This document shows, piece by piece, positions 9,674-19,900 of a stretch of DNA of 64,000 bases (its first letter is position 1; every line of letters begins with the position of its first letter). This DNA is from Saprospiraceae bacterium. GTDB lineage: Bacteria > Bacteroidota > Bacteroidia > Chitinophagales > Saprospiraceae. The notes under the pieces are model-generated. The model was not told the DNA's origin. It ran no database searches and was given only the letters and a program-made list of their open reading frames with translations. A program made the translations under genes and the position numbers. The stretch spans positions 1 to 64,000 of the forward strand of contig BQJU01000022.1 of assembly GCA_021604865.1 (NCBI GenBank), read 5' to 3'.

Positions 9674-11017
9674 ATGAAACGAAGTATTCTGATCAAAGAG
9701 GGACATATAGTCAATAGAGGCAGGATAATAGAGGGAGATATTCTGGTTCGTAATGGAAGGATTGAGAAAATTGATCAAAACATTAATGCCCATGCGGATA
9801 TAGAATTGTCTGCTGCGGGAAAATATGTACTTCCTGGGATCATTGATGACCAGGTGCATTTCCGGGAGCCGGGCATGACACATAAAGCGGACCTGTTTTC
9901 TGAACCCAGAGCGGCAGTTGCCGGCGGAGTGACCTCTTTTATGGAAATGCCCAATACTTCGCCTCCAGCACTGACTCAGGAATTGTTGGAAGAAAAATAC
10001 CAGGCTGCAAGCAGGAAATCACTGGCCAATTATTCCTTTTTTATGGGTGCCGGTAATGACAATCTGGAAGAAGTTCTAAAAACGGATTCGTCCCGGGTTT
10101 GTGGCATCAAAATCTTTATGGGGTCGAGTACGGGCAATATGCTTGTGGACAATAGGAAAACGCTGGAAGGATTATTCTCGAAGGTGCCGATGTTGATGGC
10201 TACCCATTGTGAAGACGAGGCAACTATCCGTAAAAATGCAGAACTTTTTCGAGAGAAATATGGCGAGCAGGTACCGATTGAGTGCCATCCATTGATTCGT
10301 AGTGCGGAAGGATGTTTGTTATCCTCCAGCCTTGCGGTTGAGCTGGCTCGCAAATACGGTAGCAGGCTACACATTCTCCATCTTTCCACCCGCGATGAAT
10401 TGGATCTTTTTCGCAATGATATTCCCTTGGCGGAAAAACGCATTACCTCAGAACTGTGTGTCCACCATTTGTATTTCAATAGTAATGATTATGCTTGGGC
10501 GGGAACCCGGATAAAATGTAATCCAGCGATTAAGGGAGAGGAACATCAGTCGGCATTGTTGCCGGCCTTACTCGATAACCGACTTGATATCATTGCTACT
10601 GATCATGCCCCACACACCTGGGATGAAAAACAACAATCTTATTTCAAAGCACCTTCGGGCTTGCCTTTAGTCCAGCACGCTTTAAATGTGATGCTGGAAT
10701 TTTACCATCGGGGCCAGATTAGTCTGGAACGGATTATTGAGAAAATGTGTCATGCTCCTGCCATTTGTTTCCAGATCGATGGCCGGGGCTATCTGGATGA
10801 GGGGTGTTGGGCCGATTTGTCTATTGTTGATATGGAAAAAAAGTGGACCGTAGCGAAAGACAATATTTTTTATAAATGTGGCTGGTCACCCCTGGAAGGG
10901 CGTGAATTTACCGGCAAGGTGGAGACGACTTTGGTGAATGGCCATGTTGCTTTTCAGCAAGGGCAGTTTTTTGATGAGTTTATGGGACAAAGGCTGGCTT
11001 TTATACGGGAGAATTGA
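9674..11017 (+). CDS. pyrC: Dihydroorotase, class I type
   Basis: A 447-residue amidohydrolase predicted to interconvert carbamoyl-aspartate and dihydroorotate in pyrimidine synthesis. The metal-site region reads IDDQVHFREPGMTHK. The first His of the usual HxH pair is Gln here; as I recall, this form is usual in Bacteroidota dihydroorotases. Other landmarks are present: FMEMPNTSPP, the GIKIFMGSSTGNML segment, ATHCEDE, LHILHLST and the catalytic Asp in DIIATDHAPHT. Allantoinase or dihydropyrimidinase is less likely because of the FREPG and MPNT motifs. The gene is monocistronic and starts at an ATG 114 bases from divergent purK. Confidence 0.9.
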   Translation: MKRSILIKEGHIVNRGRIIEGDILVRNGRIEKIDQNINAHADIELSAAGKYVLPGIIDDQVHFREPGMTHKADLFSEPRAAVAGGVTSFMEMPNTSPPALTQELLEEKYQAASRKSLANYSFFMGAGNDNLEEVLKTDSSRVCGIKIFMGSSTGNMLVDNRKTLEGLFSKVPMLMATHCEDEATIRKNAELFREKYGEQVPIECHPLIRSAEGCLLSSSLAVELARKYGSRLHILHLSTRDELDLFRNDIPLAEKRITSELCVHHLYFNSNDYAWAGTRIKCNPAIKGEEHQSALLPALLDNRLDIIATDHAPHTWDEKQQSYFKAPSGLPLVQHALNVMLEFYHRGQISLERIIEKMCHAPAICFQIDGRGYLDEGCWADLSIVDMEKKWTVAKDNIFYKCGWSPLEGREFTGKVETTLVNGHVAFQQGQFFDEFMGQRLAFIREN

Positions 11018-11314
11018 TCCGCTTGCCAATTAAATGCCTACCGTTCTCTATAAGATACCCTCCCGATAATAACTCGGCATTATCAAGGGCTGAATTGTAA
11101 CTTTTGCTTTGTAACTTTGGGTTTGTTTTGTAGTTGCTAAACTTCAATTTTGCCTTAATTCATACCATCGTTTTGTACAAAAAACGAGATATTGCCCTCT
11201 TTTTGTTTAACGCGGAGGATTTTCATACTTTCAAAATCATTCATGCGTTATTTAGTAGGTATTTTGCGAATAGGCACCCAGAGAATTTAGGTGCCACAAC
11301 TTCCGGTTCAATTT
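11018..11314 (+). other. Gene-free leader region before the WG-repeat gene
   Basis: About 300 bases without a convincing gene. TAACTTTG at 11112-11119 fits the Bacteroidota -7 consensus TAnnTTTG, with a TTG at 11095-11097 that is too close for an ideal -33 box. If used, the mRNA would carry a long 5' leader of about 190 bases before the ATG at 11315. Short open frames here have no recognisable content. Confidence 0.35.
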
Positions 11315-14300
11315 ATGCGGCAAATTTTATTATCTATAGCGTTGTTGCTGGCGATTTGTGACTTGTATGCACAACATCATTTTCCAGTAAAGCTGGATAA
11401 AAAGTGGGGATTGATTGATTCCAATGGGAAACTGGTTTTGGATCCGGTTTATGATGCCATCGGGGATTTTAAGCAGTTTGGCTACGCAGTCATGCAACGC
11501 AAGGGTGGGGTAGGTCTACTCAATAGATCTGGCAAGGAAATTGTCCCTCCTAATTTTGACGATATTAGAGTCCTTGATTCCACTTTAATCGCAGCCATGG
11601 ATCGTGGCGAATGGATGGTGATCAACCTGAACGGTGATATTATCCTGGAAAAGGGCTATAGCAGGGTGCAGCTATGGGCAAATGGTCATTTAGCTTATTT
11701 ATTGAAAGATAAATGGGGGGTTGTTGATAAAAATGGCCGAACCGTGGCCTTCCCTCTTTACGACGAAATTTACCTGGAAGAAGATCGTTATTTGTTGACC
11801 CGCCGTGGAGACCAGATGGGATTGCTGGCTGAGGATGGCAGGGAAATTCTATACAATATTGCCAAAGAGATTAAAATCCTCAATGATAGTATCTTTTTCT
11901 ATCGCGAAGGCAATAGCTGGGGGGCCGTTGATGATAAAGGCAGAACCCTGATCGAACCCAAATATGATACTTACCGCAGGTTATCCGATGGATTTATCAA
12001 ACTGGTTAGCAATAATCGCTTTTTTATCTATTCCGTAGCATGTTCCAATATTATTACCGATGGCGATTTTGACGAATATTACGCTTTTTCACGTCGATAT
12101 ATCATTGTCAAAAAGAAACGACAGCTAGGCCTTGTAGATTGGTGTGGCAATTTGGTTTTGCAGCCAATTTATGCCGAAATTCAGTCTTATGAAAGAGGCC
12201 TGTTTAGAGTTAATTATCAAGGTAAATGGGGCGTCGTAAAGGTCAATGACGAACCTTTAATCAATTTTGATTACGATTATATTGCACCCTTGCGAGGGCG
12301 TGTTTGTGTGGTGAGAAAAGCCAATAAATTTGGGCTGGTCAATTTCAAGGGTAAAGAAGTCGTTGGGCCTGACTTTGACCGTATTGAATTGGATGGCAAC
12401 CAGGCCAAGGCCTACACCAAACAAAAGGGTGAAGAGGAAATGCTGACCCTATTGTCTTTTGATGAGGAAGGCAATCTGACGGACAATGACACCTTTACCA
12501 AACATTTCCAGATTAAAATTGGTGGAAAAAATGGTTCCAACGATCCCAATGAAAATGATTGGGATGAATCCAATTATCAGCTCGAAAAATTCGAATGGTT
12601 TTATTCGCCGGTTGAGGACCGTTGGGGGCTGCGTCGGTTGAGTGACGGCAGCATCCATATTGAGCCCAAATTCCACTATGTTCAAGTGGAACGCGATTTA
12701 GGATTTACTTTGGTAGGTATTGAGAAATATGGAAAATATGAATTCGAAAGGACGACTTACCGTTTTGAAATGATTTATGGTCTGGTCAACAACGAAGTAG
12801 GCCTGCCCGTCACGGAAGTTGATTTCTGGGATGTGCGTTTTGACGATTTCCGGGAAGGCAATCCCGTAGCTCGATGTGTGTTTTCTAATGGCAGGCATGG
12901 GTTGATTGATGGCATTGGCCGGGTATTATTGAAAGATTACGCTTTTATTGGCCCCTTTCAGCAGGGAGTAGCCAGGATGAGTATCAGCGGGAAATTGTCA
13001 GGTAGTATGAAAAGCAAAAAAAGCCTGGGCAAATTGAGTGATTACCTGAATGGTTTGCTATCGCCTAACTATATGGTAGATTATACTAAATACGATCAGC
13101 TTTTCCGACATGAAGCAATGGTTACTTGTGAGGATTGCTCCTGGGGTTATCTAGATACTACAGCACACACTGTAATTGCCCCTCAATACACCTTTGTGGA
13201 AAATTTTACCAATGACGTTGGTTTGGTAGAATGTGACGATAAATGGGGCATGATCAATAGAAAAGGGGATACTTTGATTCCTTGTAAGTACGATGGCATC
13301 CAGTTTTTAGAAAATACCAATAATCAGATTGTAAGGGTTTATGTACAAGCGCCCAAATATGGCCTCATCGATACCTTGGGGCAACTTACCGTTAGTGCGA
13401 TTTATGATGAGTTGGGGGATTTTTCGGAAGGGCGCCTGGCTGTTATGCGTAATGGTATGTGGGGTTTTGTCAATTCTGATGGTTTGGAAGTTATTCCATG
13501 TCGTTTCCGGGAGGTTAAAAACTTCAGCGAGGGCCTAGCAGCTGTAAAATTGGGCAATAACTGGGGTTTTATTGACAAACAGGGAAATGTTGAAATAGAA
13601 TTTCAGTATAGCCGTATCGGTAATTTTAATGACGGCAAAGCTTGGGTTTATACAGACAAGGGCGTTGGATTTGTGAATCGGGAAGGTGGTTTTGATATTC
13701 CACCAAAATATGAAAAGGCTTTCGACTTTTGTTTGGGTGTGGCCCGGGTCGTCAGCAATGGGAAATATGGTCTGATTGACAAATATGGGGAAAGTGTGTT
13801 GAGGCCTCGATTTGGCAATATTGACGCTTTTAATCAGTATGGTCTGGCCATTGTTCGTTATGGAAATGAACGGATACGTTATGGCGTGATCAACCTCAAG
13901 GGCGAGAAAGTTACCCGTACCGATTTTGTTCAGATTGGTCCTTTCAGAGAAGGGCTGGCCATGGTAAAGGATAAAGATGGTTATGGTTATATCAACCAGA
14001 AAGGTGATTTGGTAGTACCCTGTATTTACTCCAAAGCATCTCCATTTTCAGAGGGTAAGGCCGCTGTATATTATCAGGGGGATTGTGGCTATATCAGCAA
14101 AGAAGGTGAAAAGGTAATCAACTTTGAATTTTCGCGTTGTCAGGATTTTGATGAAGGTAAAGCGGTGGTTTATAGAGGTATTCGCAAAGCAGGTATTATT
14201 GATGAACTAGGCAATTATATTCTGGAACCCAGTGTAGATCGGTTGTTACAGTTTAAGGAAGGAAGAGGTTTGGTGAGGGATGAGAAATATCGCTTTTATT

Positions 14301-14647
14301 ATATCACCGAACAGGCCAACCTTTATGACGGGTATTACCAACGGGCCAGCGAGTTTAAACACGGCGTGGCAGTTGTCAAAATGGACGGTAAGTGGGGCAT
14401 CATCAACCAGAGAGGAATTGAAGTCATCCCGCCCAAATACGATAAAATAGAAGGCTTTAAAAATGGATATGCCAAGGTGAGAATAGAAGGATTTAGTGGC
14501 CTCACAAATTTGAAGGGGGAGCTAATTGCCAAACCTGATTATGAGTTGATCAGTTATGCTGGTGAGGGACTCTTCCGGGCGGAACAAGGAGATAAAGTGG
14601 GTTATTTCGATATGGAAGGCAATTGGGTTTGGGGACTCACAAAGTAG
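11315..14647 (+). CDS. Exported WG-repeat protein
   Basis: The likely start is the ATG at 11315, because it directly opens a signal peptide (MRQILLSIALLLAICDLYAQ); an in-frame GTG at 11291 would put eight extra residues before it. The mature protein is about 1,090 residues and consists almost entirely of WG repeats of roughly 45-60 residues, about twenty copies. Examples are KWGLIDSNGKLVLDPVYDAI, MWGFVNSDGLEVIPCRF and KWGIINQRGIEVIPPKYDKI. The middle part (about 395-600) is more divergent. WG repeats are expected to form beta structures and are common in Bacteroidota surface or periplasmic proteins of unknown role. There is no T9SS tail at the C-terminus. The gene is followed by a long bidirectional hairpin at 14671-14706. 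Confidence 0.88.
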   Translation: MRQILLSIALLLAICDLYAQHHFPVKLDKKWGLIDSNGKLVLDPVYDAIGDFKQFGYAVMQRKGGVGLLNRSGKEIVPPNFDDIRVLDSTLIAAMDRGEWMVINLNGDIILEKGYSRVQLWANGHLAYLLKDKWGVVDKNGRTVAFPLYDEIYLEEDRYLLTRRGDQMGLLAEDGREILYNIAKEIKILNDSIFFYREGNSWGAVDDKGRTLIEPKYDTYRRLSDGFIKLVSNNRFFIYSVACSNIITDGDFDEYYAFSRRYIIVKKKRQLGLVDWCGNLVLQPIYAEIQSYERGLFRVNYQGKWGVVKVNDEPLINFDYDYIAPLRGRVCVVRKANKFGLVNFKGKEVVGPDFDRIELDGNQAKAYTKQKGEEEMLTLLSFDEEGNLTDNDTFTKHFQIKIGGKNGSNDPNENDWDESNYQLEKFEWFYSPVEDRWGLRRLSDGSIHIEPKFHYVQVERDLGFTLVGIEKYGKYEFERTTYRFEMIYGLVNNEVGLPVTEVDFWDVRFDDFREGNPVARCVFSNGRHGLIDGIGRVLLKDYAFIGPFQQGVARMSISGKLSGSMKSKKSLGKLSDYLNGLLSPNYMVDYTKYDQLFRHEAMVTCEDCSWGYLDTTAHTVIAPQYTFVENFTNDVGLVECDDKWGMINRKGDTLIPCKYDGIQFLENTNNQIVRVYVQAPKYGLIDTLGQLTVSAIYDELGDFSEGRLAVMRNGMWGFVNSDGLEVIPCRFREVKNFSEGLAAVKLGNNWGFIDKQGNVEIEFQYSRIGNFNDGKAWVYTDKGVGFVNREGGFDIPPKYEKAFDFCLGVARVVSNGKYGLIDKYGESVLRPRFGNIDAFNQYGLAIVRYGNERIRYGVINLKGEKVTRTDFVQIGPFREGLAMVKDKDGYGYINQKGDLVVPCIYSKASPFSEGKAAVYYQGDCGYISKEGEKVINFEFSRCQDFDEGKAVVYRGIRKAGIIDELGNYILEPSVDRLLQFKEGRGLVRDEKYRFYYITEQANLYDGYYQRASEFKHGVAVVKMDGKWGIINQRGIEVIPPKYDKIEGFKNGYAKVRIEGFSGLTNLKGELIAKPDYELISYAGEGLFRAEQGDKVGYFDMEGNWVWGLTK

Positions 14648-14670
14648 TAAAACAGCAGATGCTGCAATAA

Positions 14671-14706
14671 AAAACGGGAAATAATTCACATATTATTTCC
14701 CGTTTT
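14671..14706. terminator. Bidirectional intrinsic terminator
   Basis: A perfect 15-bp inverted repeat (14671-14685 and 14692-14706, AAAACGGGAAATAAT and its complement) with a 6-base loop. Both ends are A/T runs, so it can end transcripts from both strands. It lies between the convergent WG-repeat and DNA-binding-protein genes. Confidence 0.9.
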
Positions 14707-14729
14707 AATTTTGGTATTTTTTAATTGAC

Positions 14730-14969
14730 TCACTCTTTTAAAATCCGTAATGCAACGTTTAAAATATCTGTGTCTCTAAGGTTGACAATTCCTCCATTAG
14801 GGCCCGGTTCCATGTGTTTTCCAGTAATTTCACCTTCTCCAAATTTTGATGCTCCAAAGTAATTCCTAACCGTCTGCTCGTCAATATTTAATTCACGCGC
14901 AATCCGGTTTACACTGCCAGTTGGCAATTTGTGTTTAATGTCCCTTAACTCATTGAATGTAATATTCAT
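14730..14969 (-). CDS. Small helix-turn-helix DNA-binding protein
   Basis: A 79-residue protein if it starts at the ATG at 14969 (MNITFNELRDIKHKLPTGS), which I prefer over a longer frame because the extra 45 residues are hydrophobic, low-complexity and unlike the family. The first half reads as a helix-turn-helix (SVNRIARELNIDEQTVRNYFGA). The second half has the conserved HMEPGPNGGIVNLRDTDIL segment. I recognise this as a small family found widely in Bacteroidota and annotated only as DNA-binding protein; targets are unknown. A spaced palindrome lies 160-190 bases upstream (15132-15160). Confidence 0.75.
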   Translation of the reverse strand: MNITFNELRDIKHKLPTGSVNRIARELNIDEQTVRNYFGASKFGEGEITGKHMEPGPNGGIVNLRDTDILNVALRILKE

Positions 14970-15131
14970 TTCCCAAGATTTGGTTAAGAAATAAGCCACA
15001 TAGATGTGGTGGCCGATTGGTATTTTAAATATAGACCTTTTCCAATTTAAAACAAAAAAAAAGACAATTTTATGAGTATTAATTTTAGAAATGCTACGCA
15101 CCACAAAATTTTCCCATATAAAAAATTATTA

Positions 15132-15160
15132 TTTGACAAATTTTATGCTTAAATGTCAAA
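15132..15160. promoter_or_regulatory. Spaced palindrome upstream of the HTH gene
   Basis: TTTGACA at 15132-15138 and its exact complement TGTCAAA at 15154-15160 are separated by 15 A/T-rich bases. It sits upstream of the small DNA-binding protein gene and downstream of the outer-membrane operon terminator, so it may be an operator. No experimental support can be drawn from sequence alone. Confidence 0.35.
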
Positions 15161-15179
15161 ACTTTTTACGACAAAAAAC

Positions 15180-15215
15180 AAAAGCCTGGTTGTCTATAAT
15201 AACAACCAGGCTTTT
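15180..15215 (-). terminator. Intrinsic terminator of the TPR/outer-membrane operon
   Basis: A 13-bp stem (AAAGCCTGGTTGT at 15181-15193 and its complement ending at 15214) with an 8-base loop. An A-run on the plus strand becomes a U-run on the minus transcript. It lies just after the stop of the barrel protein at 15238. Confidence 0.88.
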
Positions 15216-15237
15216 ACCTTTGTTTTCCGATTAACTG

Positions 15238-16878
15238 TTAAAATCGGGCAGAAATACCTGCTAGTACATTTAACCCCATAACCGGATAGCGATGCCACCG
15301 TTGCCTTTTATTATTGGCCAGATTGTTGAGTTGAATGAACCCTCCGATATTTTCAGTGAAAAAATATTCTGCACCTACACTGATATCAAACAAGGCATTG
15401 AGGTTTTCAGCCACCTCATTTTGGTTTTTATAAGGCACTCCATTTTCCAAAAAGAAATCACCCTTAAAGCGCAATTTATTATCCTCTGTGGTATAAATTG
15501 CTGAAGCGGTAATACTGGTAGTAGGCAAATGCCAGGCCTTTTCCTGGTGATCGGGAGAAAATACACTTTGACTGATCGTACCAATGACTTCAAGGCCCTT
15601 GAATAGTGGAGCAGAGACCGTACCATTGATATAAAAAATGCTGACCGTATCATACAGCACATCAAAACGGGCTATTTCAGCATCGTAATCGGTCAATAAA
15701 AACATAGCCAGGTCATCGGAAACTTTATATCCGATTTTGGCGTTGTATTCTATCCCAAAGGCATTCCCTTTTACGCCACCAAAGAGGTCATAATACTTTG
15801 TATTTTTTACCTCGACTCTGGATTGGATAAAGGGATTGTAATCACTTAGATTACGGAAACTATTCTTTTGCAGATTACCTGTAGCACCAGCATATACCCC
15901 CAGTATGCCTTCGATGACATTGGCACTAGCCTCTATATCCGGGAAGAAAGAGAATTCATCCTCATTGGAAGCCAGATTGAGGCCCAATTTCACTTTGAAA
16001 CGATCGCCATGATAGGTGTAGCTGGGTTGTAGGTAAAAATTGTTTAAGCTATTCTTTTCTTCTCTTTTATAACTGGTAAAATCGGTAATCAATTTTATGC
16101 TAAGCGGATGTGCCCCATTAAACCATTTGGTTGCACTGAGATCAATGACAAAGCCATTTTCGCGGGCAGCATAATCATCTTGCAAGAAATAGAATTGAAT
16201 GCCGGCGCCGTAGTTAAAGTCAGCTTCAGTGCGTTCGCCGTTAAAAATACTGGCCTTGCCTTCAAAAGTGGCGAAATTTTGTTTTACATCCGACCTGTCA
16301 AAATGGATATCTCTGTCGAATTCTTCATTAATGTCATTATAGCCGTAAAAATGAACGGTATTGGAAGTATACCCCAACTGTCCGTTTATCGCAAAACCCT
16401 GATCGAAATAATAGGTTCCGTGGGCACCCAGCTCGGTATCGCCAAATCTTTGGTTTTCTACCTTGCTATTGTTGTTGGCGGAATAGTGATAGACATCCAG
16501 CCCCATATCGAATTGTTTCCCGGAATTGAAGTTGTAAGTCCCCAGGGCATAAACGGAATTAGGCAACCCTGCCCCCAGTTTTAGGTAGCCATTGTACCCT
16601 TTTTGAAGTTTATCCTTGGAAATAGACAGTGGCCGAATTTTGGGAGGGAGATATTCTACCAGAATAGTTTTGGTTAAAATATTGTATTCCTGCCGTAGGG
16701 TGGTTGTATCCAGGGGAGGCAACTGTGGTTTCACTTCAACTTTCTCGGCATTGATCAAGCGAGCATTGAAGCTTTTGATCACATCTACTTCTTCAGTGGG
16801 CAGGCCATCCTGGCTAAATGCTGCAATGGAGACCAGCGAAAAAAATAGGAACAAGCAAATATATTTGGAGTTGATCAT
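15238..16878 (-). CDS. Outer-membrane beta-barrel protein, partner of TPR protein
   Basis: A 546-residue protein with a signal peptide ending AAFSQ. After an N-terminal linker of about 80 residues, the chain alternates short polar and aromatic strands (YNGYLKLGAGLPNSVYALG, TELGAHGTYYFDQGFAING) and ends in an aromatic residue (AGISARF), typical of an outer-membrane barrel. I do not recognise a substrate or named family; TonB plug motifs are not seen. It follows the 1,039-residue TPR protein on the same strand with a 52-base gap and shares its terminator, so the two probably work together at the outer membrane. Confidence 0.72.
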   Translation of the reverse strand: MINSKYICLFLFFSLVSIAAFSQDGLPTEEVDVIKSFNARLINAEKVEVKPQLPPLDTTTLRQEYNILTKTILVEYLPPKIRPLSISKDKLQKGYNGYLKLGAGLPNSVYALGTYNFNSGKQFDMGLDVYHYSANNNSKVENQRFGDTELGAHGTYYFDQGFAINGQLGYTSNTVHFYGYNDINEEFDRDIHFDRSDVKQNFATFEGKASIFNGERTEADFNYGAGIQFYFLQDDYAARENGFVIDLSATKWFNGAHPLSIKLITDFTSYKREEKNSLNNFYLQPSYTYHGDRFKVKLGLNLASNEDEFSFFPDIEASANVIEGILGVYAGATGNLQKNSFRNLSDYNPFIQSRVEVKNTKYYDLFGGVKGNAFGIEYNAKIGYKVSDDLAMFLLTDYDAEIARFDVLYDTVSIFYINGTVSAPLFKGLEVIGTISQSVFSPDHQEKAWHLPTTSITASAIYTTEDNKLRFKGDFFLENGVPYKNQNEVAENLNALFDISVGAEYFFTENIGGFIQLNNLANNKRQRWHRYPVMGLNVLAGISARF

Positions 16879-16930
16879 TGTTTTTAATTTTCTTTTGATG
16901 CTATTGGTTGATAATCAGAGCAGAAATGGA

Positions 16931-19900
16931 TCAATTGCCATCAATCAGTTCCAGGCGACCTCCTTTCTCCGTTTCACTATTCAGTCGGCTGGCATTATTC
17001 AATTGTTGGTTGATCGTGGCCAATTTCTGCTGAGCGATCTGAATCAATTCCTGATCTTCTTTATAGTTTTCCAATAACGCTTCCAATGCAGCTCTAGCGT
17101 TGTAGAGGTCTCCCTTCTCTGCCAGAATATCGGAAAGCAGGATCACACTTTTTGCTACCCAATAAGGATAACCAGAGCTTTCTTTGTTGGCATTGATACA
17201 GAGGCTTTGCGCCTGATCAAGATCTCGCTGTTGATAGTAGATTTGGGCTTTCAGATACCGGGCTTCCGCCGTTTGTTCATTATCACTATTGGCAATTACT
17301 TGATTGAAAGCCGAAAGTGCATTGCTATAATCCCGGCGATCGAAGGCTACTTTACCCAGGTAAAAGTTTGCGGTTGATTTTTGCAATTGGGTTGCGCTGG
17401 AATTGCTGGAAACCTTTCCCGCCAGATTATACACGGCTTCTGTATTGCCTATCCGATAGGCACTACGCAACGCTCCTAATTGCGCTTCAAAACGCATATC
17501 TTCTGAGTCTGCCGCGCCCTCTAGTTTTGAATAAAGAGCAAAAGATTTACTAAAATCCTGAGAGTGGTTATAAGCAATAATGGCTGCCTTCTCCAAAGAC
17601 TTCAGGTAGTAGCGACTTGGACCGCGATTGACAACATATTCGTAGTCGGCCAATGCTTGGCTATACTGGCGTAGCACACTATATGATTCACCCCGATGGA
17701 AATAGGCAATCAATGTATTACGCCCGTTAGGAAACTTGCGCAAGTAGTCGGTATAAGCATCGATTGCTCTTGGATAATTGGCATTTTCAAACTGAGACTC
17801 TGCCGCTTTGAAGTTGATAGAATCCTTAGCAAAGTTATCCACTTTATAGCCGGGTATGGTTTCCAGAAAGGCAAAGTACTCATCTGCACGCCCTAAGTCA
17901 TCCACATATATTTCTTCCAGAGCAGCCAGTGCGAGATTGGCTTCACCGGGAGTGGGGTTGTTAGAAAATACCTGTTTGTAATAATTGATGGCCGTTTCCA
18001 GACTTCCCTGATTATAGGAAATCAAACCGAGTTGCAACAAACTCTGAACCACCAGATCAGAATTATCCTTATAGTCGCTGATCACCTGTTTTAACGGGGG
18101 GATGGCTTTGTTCAGCTGGCCGATCTCCTGATAAGTCAGACCGAGTTGGAATAACGCCTCATCTGCATACTCCGATTTAGGAAATTCCCGTCCAATGCGA
18201 TCCAGAGCCAGGATTTTTTCAGTCGTTCGACCGCGCAGCCCTTCGATAATGGCTTTTTGATAAATGGCATAAATAAAACCGGAATACCTTTTGTCGATAG
18301 CTTCGTCGTAATAAGTTACTGCCTGATTATATTGGTTGCGTTTGAAGAATCCGTCTCCCACCCGTAGGGTCGCGTCACCTAAAACACCATCTTTGATATT
18401 TTCGCTTGCGATAAAACTCCGGTTGCGCTTGATGCCATTAACCGTCTCCTCAAAAAATCGATTAGCAGTATTATAATTTTCCTTTTTAAGGTAATTGTAA
18501 CCCTGTAAATAATTGCCGGTAAAGATGGAAGACTCATCAGGTAGCCCCGTCAGCGTTTTGGCCAATGTAAGAAACTGGTCGACCAGGCGGATGCTGGTAT
18601 CATATTGTTTTTCCTGATGGGCAATATCACCAAGCCAGTAAATTGCCAGTGCTTTGGTGCGGGGATCAACCGGAAATTGCAAGGATTTGTTGAAGTGCAA
18701 TTTGGCACCAGCCATATCTCCTGACTGCATCAATTGCATGCCCCGATACATAGCTACTTTCTGGTAACTTTCCTGAATTTGTGGCGTTTTGTTTGGCAGG
18801 GCTTCAATGACTTCCAAGGCCTGTTTGTAATCGCGATAGGAAAGGAATATTTCACCCATAAGCTGTTGTGAAGGCAGGTAATATTTTGACTCCGGCCCAA
18901 TGGTCTGCAGGGAAGTGATAGCTTCGCGAGGGTCCTTTAGTTCATAGGAAAGCTTGGCATAATTAAAAAGGGCTTCTTCCCGAATTTGTGAGTCATAAAC
19001 CATTCTTTTGGCATTAGAGAATGCCGAACGGGCAGAACTCTTTTTACCGAGGCGTAAAAAGGCATCACCCAAGTAGTAGTTGGCTGATTGACCAATCTCA
19101 GAATCTACGCCACTCAATTCTGCAAAACTCTGGGCGGCTTTCTGGTAATTGCCAGTTTGGTACTGGGTAAATCCCAACTGATAAAACTCTTCCTCCCGCA
19201 ATTTACCGCTGCGTTCGGCGTAAAATTCCAGGTAGGGTAGCGCGCGGTCGTAATTACCCAACTCGAAATAGGACTGACCAATCAATTGGCGAATTTCTTT
19301 ATCCTGTCGAATGTCGCGGCTGGATAAACGCGGTTCAGCATAGGCAATCAATTCTTCATACCTGCGCTCCGCAAAATAGATCTGTGTCAGATAATAAGGA
19401 ATGTGTGGTTCGTAGCGTTTGGCTTTTTCCGCAATCCTGAAATGGCGGATGGCCTCATTATACCCACCTTCAAAGAAATAACAAAGACCGAGGTAATAAT
19501 TAGTCGGATAATAAAATTCGTTTTCAATATTGGCAATCTCCTTGAAGTTGGACTTGGCTTTGGCAAATTCCTTTTGAATAAAAAAGGAATAACCCATCCG
19601 AAATCGTACTTCAGCCTTTTGATCTCTGCTCATACCTGCAGTTGGCACCTGGGCATAGTACTCTATGGCTTTTTCATATTTGCCGGCATTGAAGTAATAA
19701 TTGGCTACCTCTACCAAAGCATCATTGGCAATGGGGTCCGGGGAATGAGTCCGGATAAAATCCAGCATTAATTTTTCTCCATCTGGTGAATTGAGTTGAA
19801 CTGCACATTTGGCATAGTTAAATTCAGCTTTGGTCAGCAACAATGCTGACTGTGGTTCATTGATCGGCTGAAGTAAATCTATGGCCTTTTTAAATTCGGT

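Noticed and set aside
11134-11361. 75-codon plus-strand frame before the WG-repeat gene
   Set aside because: It overlaps the signal peptide of the WG-repeat protein in another frame and shows no recognisable protein pattern.
14970-15104. Longer N-terminus for the small HTH protein
   Set aside because: The residues are hydrophobic and low-complexity; the family start MNITFNEL is at 14969.
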